Assembly: GCF_017893945.1 (NCBI RefSeq)
Contig: NZ_CP054257.1
Coordinates: 2,542,001 to 2,606,000, forward strand
DNA: 64,000 bases
Direction of reading: 5' to 3'
Origin: Treponema parvum
GTDB lineage: Bacteria > Spirochaetota > Spirochaetia > Treponematales > Treponemataceae
Positions 35,087-44,460 of this stretch are shown one piece after another. A program made the translations under genes and the position numbers. Each line of letters starts with the position of its first letter. Position 1 is the stretch's first letter. The notes beneath the pieces are model-generated. The model was not told where the DNA came from, did not search any database, and saw nothing but the letters and a program-made list of their open reading frames with translations.

Positions 35087-36817
35087 TTACATCTTAAAAC
35101 TGTTTGACATGCGCAGTCCGCGGATCTTATTTGTTCCGTAGACCACAAGGAACACCACTATGAGCAAAATGGTACTTAAAGCGGACGCTTCGCCTAAAGT
35201 TCCTTCGGCTACAGCGACGTAGATCTGAACAGGAACCGTTCTTGTCTTAGGTCCGTACAAAAGGATCGTCGTGGACAATTCCTGCAACAGCGTCGTAAAC
35301 GTCAGGATTGCGCCGCTTATGATTCCCGGCAGAATCAAAGGAACGCTTACCTTCCTGAAGGTGTAAAACCACGTGGCGCCTGCGATCGTCGACGCTTCTT
35401 CCAGCGACGGATTAAGCTGCGTCAAACTTGCACATACAGAACGGTAAGTGTAGGGTGTACGCCTTATCATATATGAAATAATGATGATCGTGTAAGTACC
35501 ACCGATGCTTATAAACGTATTTCCCGTAAAAGCCGATATGAGGGCAACCGAAACGACCGTTCCCGGCAAAATAAAGGGAATCATTATCGCCATATCGATA
35601 ATGCCGGCTCCTTTGGGACGCTTTCTCTCGGTTATATAGGCCATGATGCTGCCTAAAAATGCGGACAGAACCGTAGCCGCCGTTGAAAGGTAGAACGAAT
35701 TGAAAAATTCATGACCGCTTGTCTTGGGAATTACCTTATAGTTGTTTAGGGTAAAGCCTTCGGGGAACAAACCGTACCATTTTTCAAAAAAGCTCATGAT
35801 GATGATCGTTATCTGAGGCGCCAAAGAAAGCACCAGGACTAAAAGGCAAAAAATAAACGCTAAAATCCTTGCAGCCATGTTCGTGTGCTGCCTGATCTCG
35901 GTGTGCGTCGCGCTTATCGTTTCGTATTCTCTGCTTTTTACCATGCGTTTCTGCGCGTAAAGTATGATGCCCGTTATTATGCAGTTTACTACGGCGATCG
36001 TGCTCGCTCCGTTATAATCGGCAAAGCCGTTTACTCTAAAGTAGATTAAGGTCGGAAGCACGTACTGGTCGCCGCCGATCATGGCGGGAATTCCGAAGTT
36101 TCCGATCGCTCTTATAAATACCAAAAGGGCGGAAGCGCCTAAACTGGGCAGTATGAGAGGCAGCGTAATGGTTCTGAAAATTCTTCCCTTTTTTGCGCCC
36201 ATGAGCATTCCGGCGTCTTCCAAAAGATTGTTCGCTCCGCTGAAAGCGCCTTCGGCCAAAAGGAACACGAAAGGATAATATGACAGAACCATACAAAAAA
36301 TCATGCCGAACATACCGTATATGCTCGGAAGGGTTATTCCGAAGGGCGAAAGCAAAAAGTTGAAAAAATACCTCATTATTCCCTTGTTGCCTAAAAGGAT
36401 AACCCAGCTAAAAGCTCCGATAAAAGACGGCATTATCATGGGAAGAATTCCCAGAGACAGCATAAGTTTTTTACCGGGGATCTTTACTCTGGCCACAAAG
36501 TAGCCCATGGGCACCCCTATGAGCAAGGTTCCGAGCGTTACCGAAAGGCTTGAGATAAGGCTGTTCTTCATGCTCGTCATGTAGAGCTTGCTGGTAAAGA
36601 ATTTCTTAAAGCCGCTTACAGTAAATTCGCTGAGCTTTAACTCTATCCCGCTGGGCATAAAGGCTCTGAACAAGGTTATTACCAAAGGATAGATCAAAAA
36701 TATCAATAAAAATAAAAGCGGAACCAAAAATATAAAAAACTGCGACCTGTCTTTTTTATAAAGAGCGGAAGCGTCTTTTATTGCAGGCGATAAATTATTT
36801 TTGCTATCGGATTTCAT
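35087..36817 (-). CDS. ABC transporter permease, fused double-length (iron type)
   Basis: 576-aa inner-membrane permease with two BPD_transp_1 halves and about twelve helices, as in FbpB-type iron(III) importers. The two EAA loops are visible: EDAGMLMGAKKGRIFRTI in the first half and EEASTIAGATWFYTFRKV in the second. The start codon overlaps the stop of the ATPase gene by one base, so the two are coupled. With the ATPase and binding protein it forms a complete importer. Substrate could be iron(III), 2-aminoethylphosphonate or a related anion. Confidence 0.92.
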   Translation of the reverse strand: MKSDSKNNLSPAIKDASALYKKDRSQFFIFLVPLLFLLIFLIYPLVITLFRAFMPSGIELKLSEFTVSGFKKFFTSKLYMTSMKNSLISSLSVTLGTLLIGVPMGYFVARVKIPGKKLMLSLGILPMIMPSFIGAFSWVILLGNKGIMRYFFNFLLSPFGITLPSIYGMFGMIFCMVLSYYPFVFLLAEGAFSGANNLLEDAGMLMGAKKGRIFRTITLPLILPSLGASALLVFIRAIGNFGIPAMIGGDQYVLPTLIYFRVNGFADYNGASTIAVVNCIITGIILYAQKRMVKSREYETISATHTEIRQHTNMAARILAFIFCLLVLVLSLAPQITIIIMSFFEKWYGLFPEGFTLNNYKVIPKTSGHEFFNSFYLSTAATVLSAFLGSIMAYITERKRPKGAGIIDMAIMIPFILPGTVVSVALISAFTGNTFISIGGTYTIIIISYMIRRTPYTYRSVCASLTQLNPSLEEASTIAGATWFYTFRKVSVPLILPGIISGAILTFTTLLQELSTTILLYGPKTRTVPVQIYVAVAEGTLGEASALSTILLIVVFLVVYGTNKIRGLRMSNSFKM

Positions 36818-37929
36818 TAATTATTTACCTCCGGCTTAAACAAAAACGCTCTTCCTTCTTTTATGCGGACAGATACGTCGTCGTGTTCTTTTAAGCCCTT
36901 TACAAGGAACGGCATGTCGACTTCAAGCGCAACCGGACTGATTTTTTTATCGACGGTTATCTCATAGCGGACTACCTGACCCAAGTGCTGAATGATCTGG
37001 ATTTTACCGGAAATACACGAAGGATCTTTTTCGGACGTAACTTCAAGCATTTCGGGTCTTGCGCCGACAAATACGTCTTTACCCGCAGCGACGGCTCCCT
37101 TCGTTCTGTCGTTATTCTCCGAAACAGAAACGGTGATGTTCGTTGTGTGAATTTTTGCTGATCGTCTGTCCGTAAGTTCGGCGTTAAAATAGTTCATCTT
37201 GCCTATGAAATTTGCAACAAAGGCGTTGTCCGGAGCCGTGTACAGCTCGTCGCTCGAGCCAATCTGTTCTACAACTCCGCGTCTTAAAACGGCAAGCCTG
37301 TCGCCTACGGCCATAGCTTCTTCTTGGTCGTGCGTTACAAAAATTGTGGTTATATTTGTAGCCTTTTGTATTCTGCGGATTTCAGCCCTCATGTAGCGCC
37401 TTAACTTTGCGTCAAGGTTTGCAAGCGGTTCGTCCAAAAGCAAAATATCCGGATCGTAAACTAGTGCCCTTGCAATGGCTACGCGCTGCTGCTGTCCGCC
37501 TGAAAGAGCCGTGGGGAACGGATTTCTTTTTAATTCTTCCTGCAGACCCACAAGCTCCATAACGCTTTCAACCTTTTTTTTGACGGTTTCGTTGTCCGTC
37601 TTCCTTACGCGTAAGCCGTATGCGACGTTTTCAAATATGTTCATGTGCGGATAAAGGGCAAAGCTCTGAAACACCATGCCTATATTTCTTTTATACGGCG
37701 GAATTACGGTCATGTCAGTGTCGCCGTAAAGGATCTTGCCGCTCGTTATGGTTTCAAGACCGGCGGTGCTCCTCAGCAAGGTGGTCTTCCCGCAGCCGGA
37801 AGGACCGAGCAGGCAAAACAATTCTCCCGGTTCTATCACAAAAGAAACATCGCTTAAAGCCTTTACTGCGGAAGGTCCCTTGCCGCCGTAAACTTTATCT
37901 ACATTTTGATAGGTCAAACTTAAACTCAT
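36817..37929 (-). CDS. ABC transporter ATPase (FbpC/PotA type)
   Basis: 370-aa ATPase with Walker A GPSGCGKTT, Q-loop, signature LSGGQQQR, Walker B DILLLDEP and a C-terminal OB-like TOBE domain (FVGARPEMLEV). It energises the adjacent permease. The ATG at 37929 is chosen because AAGAGG at 37940-37935 is then five bases away; an ATG one codon earlier and a longer extension are also open. A hairpin lies just upstream, between this gene and the binding-protein gene. Confidence 0.93.
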   Translation of the reverse strand: MSLSLTYQNVDKVYGGKGPSAVKALSDVSFVIEPGELFCLLGPSGCGKTTLLRSTAGLETITSGKILYGDTDMTVIPPYKRNIGMVFQSFALYPHMNIFENVAYGLRVRKTDNETVKKKVESVMELVGLQEELKRNPFPTALSGGQQQRVAIARALVYDPDILLLDEPLANLDAKLRRYMRAEIRRIQKATNITTIFVTHDQEEAMAVGDRLAVLRRGVVEQIGSSDELYTAPDNAFVANFIGKMNYFNAELTDRRSAKIHTTNITVSVSENNDRTKGAVAAGKDVFVGARPEMLEVTSEKDPSCISGKIQIIQHLGQVVRYEITVDKKISPVALEVDMPFLVKGLKEHDDVSVRIKEGRAFLFKPEVNN

Positions 37930-37972
37930 CATTACCTCTTGTTTTATGAATTCAAAATCCGCTATAGACGAC

Positions 37973-38002
37973 AAGAGCCGGCTTTTATTAAAACCGGCTC
38001 TT
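37973..38002. terminator. Intercistronic hairpin after the binding-protein gene
   Basis: AAGAGCCGG (37973-37981) and CCGGCTCTT (37994-38002) form a perfect 9-bp stem extended by TTTT/AAAA. In the transcript direction (minus) it is not followed by a T-run. It probably protects the binding-protein mRNA or gives partial termination, so that the binding protein exceeds the transporter. Confidence 0.6.
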
Positions 38003-38088
38003 CTTTTACAGGCATAAAATCGGCCGTTGTCAGACCGGCTTTTGCGTTTAGTCTCGAAAATCGCTGGAGACGAGTTTTTCGAGCTGCC

Positions 38089-39093
38089 TTAGAGCATCAT
38101 TTCCGAAAAACGGTCAGTCAGGTCTTTTCTCAATTTTTGCGCTTCGACTGCGTTATAGTCAAAGAATTTTATATTTTTCAAAGACGGTAAAAAGTCCGGA
38201 TCGGGGATATTATCCATTACTACGCGGCGTCCCTGCGTTTCTCTGATCGTCCTGTAGGCGTCTTCCGTGGTTAAAAAATCCATAAACAGTTCCGCAGCCT
38301 TGGGATTCGGCCCGTTGTTTATGATTGCGGAACCGTCGAAGCGGAGACCCGTTCCGTCTTCAGGGTATACGTAGGTTACGTGGCTTCCGCTCACCATAAA
38401 TTTTGAAACATTATATTCTGCGGTAACGCCGATAGCGTATTCGCCGCGGGCGACCGATTCGCCTACCGTTGTGGAATTAGGCGTAAAAGTGCAGTTTTTT
38501 GCAAGGGCGGGAAGAATGGATTCGCCGTACAGTTTATAGATCATATAAAGCTGGGCGTAAGCTCCTCCGCTCAGCGCGGGGTTTCCCATGATGATCTTGC
38601 CCTTGTATTTTGGATCGGCTAAATCTTTCCACGTCTTCGGGTATTCTTCCGGTTTTAAAAGGTCGGTGTTTACCATAAAGCACTGAATAGGCATGGAATA
38701 GCTATAGTACTTGGGAACGTCGGCTCTGTCGCGAAGGTTTTTGTCAAGTTTTGAATCGTTAACAGATTTGTAAGCCCTAAAATAGTTATAAGAACCGTCA
38801 AGAATTTCCTGAGAAGCTCCCAGCAAAATATCTCCGGAAGGCTTGGGCTGTTCGGCGTTAAGCCGCGTATTGAGTTCTCCGGCTCCCGCTCTTATGATGT
38901 TCACTTTAATTTCGGGGTGGATGACGTTGAATTTTGCAACCAAGGCTTTTGCCTCTTTTTCCTGCGCGGCGCTCCAAATCACCAATTCTGTAGGAGCTTT
39001 TTCCTGCGCGGCGGCAGATTCTTTAGAACCGGTTGCAAAAGCCGAGCCCAGCAAAACGGTTAAAACGGATAAAACAGCAAGTGCTTTTTTCAT
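38089..39093 (-). CDS. ABC transporter substrate-binding protein (FbpA-like)
   Basis: Periplasmic binding protein of the iron(III)/2-AEP family, 334 aa. The signal peptide (MKKALAVLSVLTVLLGSAFA) has no lipobox cysteine, so signal peptidase I cleavage is expected. Segments typical of the family are LVIWSAAQEKEA, PKTWKDLADPKYKGKI and AELFMDFLTTEDA. The FbpA tyrosine-ligand pair is not obvious, so iron is not proven. AAGGAAG precedes the ATG. First gene of the transporter operon, separated from the ATPase gene by a hairpin. Confidence 0.9.
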   Translation of the reverse strand: MKKALAVLSVLTVLLGSAFATGSKESAAAQEKAPTELVIWSAAQEKEAKALVAKFNVIHPEIKVNIIRAGAGELNTRLNAEQPKPSGDILLGASQEILDGSYNYFRAYKSVNDSKLDKNLRDRADVPKYYSYSMPIQCFMVNTDLLKPEEYPKTWKDLADPKYKGKIIMGNPALSGGAYAQLYMIYKLYGESILPALAKNCTFTPNSTTVGESVARGEYAIGVTAEYNVSKFMVSGSHVTYVYPEDGTGLRFDGSAIINNGPNPKAAELFMDFLTTEDAYRTIRETQGRRVVMDNIPDPDFLPSLKNIKFFDYNAVEAQKLRKDLTDRFSEMML

Positions 39094-39263
39094 GGATACT
39101 TCCTTTGCGCGTATGCGCAGTAAACCGCGGCGCCGAAAAATTTCAATTTTCCGCGACGCACAGTTTTAAATAACGTTTTATTTATAATATCGGTTATGAT
39201 ACTTTACGGAATGTGATTTTGTCAATGTTTCGGTTAGGTTTTTATGTTGGACAATGCGACGGA

Positions 39264-39292
39264 TTGAAATGTCTTAAACAAACCCATATACT
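39264..39292 (+). promoter_or_regulatory. Leaderless promoter of purL
   Basis: TTGAAA (39264-39269), 17-base spacer, TATACT (39287-39292), six bases to ATG at 39299. No ribosome site between. Confidence 0.7.
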
Positions 39293-39298
39293 TATACA

Positions 39299-42200
39299 AT
39301 GTTCCGCATATATGTAGAAAGAAAAGAAGGTTTTCAAAACGAAGCCTCACGGTTTTTTTCCGAAATAAGAGATTTTTTAGGAATCAAAGGCGTTACGGAC
39401 GTAAGATATCTAAACCGCTACGACATTGAAAACATTTCAAAAGACGTCGCAATGTCCGCCGCGACTCGTATTTTTTCGGAGCCGCAGAGCGACCTTTACA
39501 CGTTTTCAGAAATTACCGTAGAAAAAGACGAAACCGTCATCGCGTGGGAATACCTTCCCGGGCAGTACGATCAGAGAGCGGATTCTTCCCGGCAGTGTCT
39601 TCTTTTGCTGCGTGAAGATCTTTCGCGGTCGGTCAGAACGGAAGAGAACCCTCCTCTCGTGTACTGCGCAAAGATGCTGATTTTAAAAGGAAATTTGTCG
39701 GCCGAGGACATAAAAAAAATAGAAAACTATGTCATAAATCCTGTAGATTCTAGGCTCGCTTCTCATGAAATTCCTGAAACCCTTGTTATGAAAACAAAGG
39801 ATCCGGAAGATATCGAAGTTCTTGACGGTTTTATTTCTCTAGATGAGAGGGCTCTTGAAACTTTGCGACTGGACATGGGTTTGGCGATGGATTTCGCGGA
39901 TATAAAATTTTTGCAGGATTATTTTAAAAAAGAAAACCGAAATCCTACGGAAACCGAAGTCCGTGTTTTGGACACATATTGGTCGGATCACTGCCGTCAC
40001 ACCACTTTTTTAACAGAGCTCGGCGACATTCAAATTGAAGACGGCCCTTATTCGCAATTATTTAAAAAATCCTTAGAAAACTATAATTCCATGAGAGATG
40101 ATCTGTATGCTAAAAAAAGCGGCAAGCCGGTAACTCTTATGGATATGGCGACGATAGGGGCCAAATATCTTCGTAAACACGGCAAACTCGACGATTTGGA
40201 AGTTTCCGAAGAAAACAACGCCTGTTCGATTTACATCGACGTGCATTACACGGCCGATAAAAACGGAAATCCCGTTACAAAAAGTTCCGAAAATTCCACC
40301 GAACGCTGGCTCTTGATGTTTAAAAATGAAACGCATAATCACCCTACGGAAATAGAACCTTTCGGCGGAGCGGCCACTTGTATAGGCGGAGCTATAAGGG
40401 ATCCGCTTTCGGGACGCTCGTGGGTATACCAATCAATGCGCATTACGGGAGCGGGAGATCCCACCGTTCCTCTTTCCCAAACCCTGCCGGGAAAACTTCC
40501 GCAAATAAAGCTTGTGCGTGAAGCCGCCCAGGGATTTTCTTCTTACGGAAATCAGATAGGGCTTACGACAGGGCAGGTCACAGAATTGTATCACGAAGGA
40601 TACAGAGCCAAGCGCATGGAATTGGGAGCAGTCATCGCCGCCGCGCCTGCAGACACCGTCATACGCAAAACCCCTGAAAAAGGGGACGCCATAATACTCC
40701 TAGGCGGCGGTACCGGACGGGACGGAATAGGCGGCGCGACGGGATCTTCCAAAGTACACACAAAAAAATCCGTAACTACGGCTGCAGCTGAAGTGCAAAA
40801 AGGGAACGCCGTTGAAGAGCGGAAGATCCAGCGCCTTTTTAGAAATCCCGACGTAAGCCTTATGATACGGCGCTGCAACGACTTCGGCGCGGGGGGAGTT
40901 TCGGTAGCGGTAGGGGAACTTGCGCCGGGGCTGGATATTGACCTGGACGCCGTTCCTAAAAAATACGAAGGCCTTAACGGCACGGAGCTTGCCATTTCGG
41001 AATCTCAGGAACGTATGGCCGTTGTCGTAAAAAAAGAAGACGTTGCAAAATTCATAAAGGCGGCTGCCGAAGAAAATTTGCAGGCCGTCGCGGTAGCTGC
41101 CGTAACCGATACGAACCGGCTTGTCATGAGGTGGCGCAAAAAAGTCATCGTAGATATAGCGCGTGAATTTTTGGACGCAGCGGGCGCTCCACATAAGGCG
41201 AACGCCCTTATCGAAAGCCCCGCAAAGCCTGAGGGTTCTCCCTTAGTGCATCCGCTCTCTTCCGTTTCAAAAGAGCTTAAAAGCAAGGCAGAGCCTGAAA
41301 ACCGCCTTAAAAGCGCATGGCTTAAAAACATGGCCGACCTTGCCTGCTGCTCGCAAAGAGGACTCGGCGAAAGATTTGACGGTTCCATAGGATCATCCAG
41401 CGTCCTGTTTCCGTACGGAGGAAGGCGGCAGGCCACTCCCGAAGCGGGAATGGCGGCAAAAATTCCCGTGCTCTCTCCTTCGGAAACTTCTACCGTAAGC
41501 CTTATGTCATTCGGTTTTGATCCCGGAATAAGCGAATGGAGCCCTTGGCACGGCTCTCAGATATCGGTTCTTTCGTCTCTTGCAAAAATTCTTTGCATGG
41601 GAGGAAGGCCTGATTCAGCGCGTCTTTCTTTTCAGGAATTCTTCGGCAGGGCTGTGGACGAAAAAACATGGGGCTATCCCGCAGCGGCTCTGCTGGGCGC
41701 GCTGTATGCGCAAAACGCCATGGGAACAGCGAGCATCGGCGGAAAGGACAGCATGAGCGGCAGCTTTGAAAACATGAACGTGCCGCATACGCTCGTTTCT
41801 TTTGCCGTTACCCACGAAGAAGTAAAAAACGTAACTTCTGGTTCATTTAAAAAAAGCGGCAGCTCCGTATACTTAGTCCTTACCCCTTATTCCGAAAAAC
41901 TCGTTCCCGATTTTAAAACATTTAACAAAAATGCAAATACGCTGTACCGGCACAACAGTGAAGGTAAGATTTTTGCAATGTATCCCGTATGCGCCGGAGG
42001 AATTGCGGAAGCCGTAACCAAGATGGCCATGGGAAACAACATAGGAATGAAGATAACGTCCGCCCCGAAAGGCGGCTCTGTTTGTGGCATGGACATGCCT
42101 TCTTCGGATGTTCCGTTTTCAGATCTGTTTACGCCGTTTTACGGCGCCGTCATAGTTGAAACCGACTTCGACCTTGAAACCGACCCCGATCTGGTTCATA

Positions 42201-43312
42201 AAACCGTAATAAAACTCGGGGAAACCCAAAAATCCCCTGAAATTACAATTTATGCGTCGGCATCGGCGGCTGAAAAAGATTCGGAACCGGTTTCCATACC
42301 ATTAAAAGAAGCCGAAGCGGCATGGGAAAGCACGCTTTCAAAGGTATTCCCTACAAAATCGGGAAAAAATTCTTTAAAAGATCTGCCGGATTTTGCAAAA
42401 AAAACGCATCCTTCCGTAGCAGACGTCAGAAAAAATCCCGTTTTTAAAACCGTATCCACAAAACCCTTAGTGCTGCTGCCTGTCTTTCCGGGCACCAACT
42501 GTGAATACGATATGGCCAGAGCTTTTAATCTTGCGGGAGCGAAAACGAAAATTCTCGTGTTCAAAAACAATACGCAAGAAGCGCTTAAAGCCTCCCTAAA
42601 AGAATTTGAAAAAGCGATTTCCGAAGCCCAAATTCTCGCTCTTTCGGGCGGATTTTCGGCAGGAGACGAGCCGGACGGTTCGGGCAAATTTATAGCGAAC
42701 GTTCTTCGCCAAAACAGCATTTCGGATGCGGTTATGTCCCTGCTTGAAAAGAGGAACGGCCTCATACTCGGTATATGCAACGGCTTTCAGGCGCTCATAA
42801 AAACGGGTCTTTTACCCTACGGCAAGATCATTCCCATAACGGAAAATATGCCTACGCTGACATTCAATACTATAGGGCGGCACATTTCAAGAATTTCGCG
42901 TACGAAAATAGTTTCAGCCGTAAGCCCGTGGGCGCAGGATCCGTCGGTGATCGAAGACAAAATACATCTTGTCCCCGTATCTCACGGCGAAGGAAGAATC
43001 TTTATGCGCACCGAAGAAGCGAAGTTCCTGTTTGAAAATGGACAGATTTTCAGCCAATATGCGGATGAGCAGGGGCGCCCCGCGCTTTCGGAGCCTGACA
43101 ATCCCAACGGTTCGCTGTTCGCCATAGAAGGCATAACAAGCCCTTGCGGAAAAATCCTTGGAAAGATGGGGCACAGCGAGCGCACGATAGGAAGCGGAAA
43201 AAACGGTTGTTCAAGGGATTTAATAAAGAATGTTGCGGGCGATCCGCTTACAAACGAACACGAAAGTTCCTGCCAAAACATCTTTGCCGCAGGCGTGCGT
43301 TATTTTTATTAA
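39299..43312 (+). CDS. purL: Phosphoribosylformylglycinamidine synthase, single chain
   Basis: Fourth enzyme of purine synthesis (FGAR to FGAM), large single-chain form of 1337 aa. The N-terminal PurS-like part is followed by the linker with WSDHCRHTTF, two AIRS-type synthase halves (NHPTEIEPFGGAATC, IGGKDSMSG) and a C-terminal class I glutaminase from ~1060 with nucleophile C1160 (GICNGFQ), VSHGEGR and GHSER. GICNGFQ differs from the common GxCNGCQ by one residue outside the catalytic Cys. The ATG follows its promoter by only six bases, predicting a leaderless mRNA. No other pur genes are in the window. Confidence 0.95.
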   Translation: MFRIYVERKEGFQNEASRFFSEIRDFLGIKGVTDVRYLNRYDIENISKDVAMSAATRIFSEPQSDLYTFSEITVEKDETVIAWEYLPGQYDQRADSSRQCLLLLREDLSRSVRTEENPPLVYCAKMLILKGNLSAEDIKKIENYVINPVDSRLASHEIPETLVMKTKDPEDIEVLDGFISLDERALETLRLDMGLAMDFADIKFLQDYFKKENRNPTETEVRVLDTYWSDHCRHTTFLTELGDIQIEDGPYSQLFKKSLENYNSMRDDLYAKKSGKPVTLMDMATIGAKYLRKHGKLDDLEVSEENNACSIYIDVHYTADKNGNPVTKSSENSTERWLLMFKNETHNHPTEIEPFGGAATCIGGAIRDPLSGRSWVYQSMRITGAGDPTVPLSQTLPGKLPQIKLVREAAQGFSSYGNQIGLTTGQVTELYHEGYRAKRMELGAVIAAAPADTVIRKTPEKGDAIILLGGGTGRDGIGGATGSSKVHTKKSVTTAAAEVQKGNAVEERKIQRLFRNPDVSLMIRRCNDFGAGGVSVAVGELAPGLDIDLDAVPKKYEGLNGTELAISESQERMAVVVKKEDVAKFIKAAAEENLQAVAVAAVTDTNRLVMRWRKKVIVDIAREFLDAAGAPHKANALIESPAKPEGSPLVHPLSSVSKELKSKAEPENRLKSAWLKNMADLACCSQRGLGERFDGSIGSSSVLFPYGGRRQATPEAGMAAKIPVLSPSETSTVSLMSFGFDPGISEWSPWHGSQISVLSSLAKILCMGGRPDSARLSFQEFFGRAVDEKTWGYPAAALLGALYAQNAMGTASIGGKDSMSGSFENMNVPHTLVSFAVTHEEVKNVTSGSFKKSGSSVYLVLTPYSEKLVPDFKTFNKNANTLYRHNSEGKIFAMYPVCAGGIAEAVTKMAMGNNIGMKITSAPKGGSVCGMDMPSSDVPFSDLFTPFYGAVIVETDFDLETDPDLVHKTVIKLGETQKSPEITIYASASAAEKDSEPVSIPLKEAEAAWESTLSKVFPTKSGKNSLKDLPDFAKKTHPSVADVRKNPVFKTVSTKPLVLLPVFPGTNCEYDMARAFNLAGAKTKILVFKNNTQEALKASLKEFEKAISEAQILALSGGFSAGDEPDGSGKFIANVLRQNSISDAVMSLLEKRNGLILGICNGFQALIKTGLLPYGKIIPITENMPTLTFNTIGRHISRISRTKIVSAVSPWAQDPSVIEDKIHLVPVSHGEGRIFMRTEEAKFLFENGQIFSQYADEQGRPALSEPDNPNGSLFAIEGITSPCGKILGKMGHSERTIGSGKNGCSRDLIKNVAGDPLTNEHESSCQNIFAAGVRYFY

Positions 43313-43316
43313 ACAT

Positions 43317-43332
43317 GTGCGCTTTTGCGCAC
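43317..43332 (+). other. Short perfect hairpin after purL
   Basis: GTGCGC (43317-43322), TTTT loop, GCGCAC (43327-43332), starting four bases after the purL stop. No T-run follows, so termination is doubtful. Confidence 0.4.
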
Positions 43333-43389
43333 GAAAACGGCATTCTCGGAAATCGAAATTTCCTCGCATGTCGTTTTGCAAGGAGTGTT

Positions 43390-44439
43390 ATGAAAAAAAA
43401 ACTGACGGCTATGACGGCCTTATTGGCTGCTGCGTCCTTATTTATAAGCTGTAATTCAAACCGCCCCGACCGGTTCGGCTGGTACGAAGACTTTGACAAG
43501 GCAAAAGAAGTCGCTCAAAAAAACGATAAAGACATTCTTCTTTTTGTAAGCCTTATGGGCGAAGACGAAAGAAGCTCCTTTTTCAGCGATAACATAATCC
43601 GAACCGAAACTTTTAAAGATTTTGCAAAAACGTCTTTAGTTTGTGTAAATTTGGATTTTTCCGACAAAAAATATCCGGGTTTGCCGGTCGACGAATCCGC
43701 TTCGGAAAAAGTCAAAAAATCTATGATAAAACTTCAGCAAAAATATGACAAAAACTTACGCATAGCTACGAGTTTTTATGTCGAATCCACCCCCGCCGCG
43801 TTTTTGATTACAAAAGAAGGGTATTTTATTTCTTCTCTCAGCTGCGACGGCTCGATCATTAAGCCGGAAGATTTTATTTCCGTCATAGATTCCAAAGCGG
43901 AAGAAAGATCCCGTTTAAACGCCCTGGTTGAAGCTACGAAATCCGGCGGAAAAATCGACCAGGCAAGGGCGATAGACGCCTTATGTGAAGCGACTCCTCC
44001 ACAAAACCGAATTCTTTTGACAAATGAAATAGAGCGCTTTTTAGAGCTGGACAAGGAAAATGAAACCGGCCTTATCGGGAAATACACAATAGCTTCGGTA
44101 AATATTGAAGTTCAAAATGCTTTTATGAACGGAGACATGAAAGCTGCCGTTGAAGCTCTTGAAAAAATCACTTCTTCAAACTTTGTAACGGATGAAGAAA
44201 AGCAGCAGGCGTATTATATGTCCGCCTATATTTTGAGACAAACGGATGTTGCAGATATCGATGTTACAAGAAGGATTTTTGAGCTTCTTCAAAAGGCCTA
44301 TGCCGCAAGCCCCGAAAGCGAAGCTGCGCCGGAAATTCTGCAGGCCATAGAAATAACAAAGGAAGCTTTCGATCTGCAGCAGCAGCATCTCAGCGAAGAT
44401 AAAAGGGAACGGCTGCCTGACGGCCCGCTTTCAAATTAA
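43390..44439 (+). CDS. Thioredoxin-fold lipoprotein
   Basis: 349-aa lipoprotein. ATG at 43390 has AAGGAG upstream; the signal peptide ends at a lipobox with C21 (SLFISC). Residues ~35-180 look like a thioredoxin-like fold (YEDFDKAKEVAQKNDKDILLFVSL, then TPAAFLITKEGYF with the cis-Pro turn), but the CxxC is absent (position reads SLMGED). The C-terminal 170 residues are helical, TPR-like. Likely a periplasm-facing scaffold rather than a redox enzyme. It precedes the CorC pair by 21 bases. Confidence 0.75.
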   Translation: MKKKLTAMTALLAAASLFISCNSNRPDRFGWYEDFDKAKEVAQKNDKDILLFVSLMGEDERSSFFSDNIIRTETFKDFAKTSLVCVNLDFSDKKYPGLPVDESASEKVKKSMIKLQQKYDKNLRIATSFYVESTPAAFLITKEGYFISSLSCDGSIIKPEDFISVIDSKAEERSRLNALVEATKSGGKIDQARAIDALCEATPPQNRILLTNEIERFLELDKENETGLIGKYTIASVNIEVQNAFMNGDMKAAVEALEKITSSNFVTDEEKQQAYYMSAYILRQTDVADIDVTRRIFELLQKAYAASPESEAAPEILQAIEITKEAFDLQQQHLSEDKRERLPDGPLSN

Positions 44440-44460
44440 AATTTCAAAGAGCTTTTCCGT

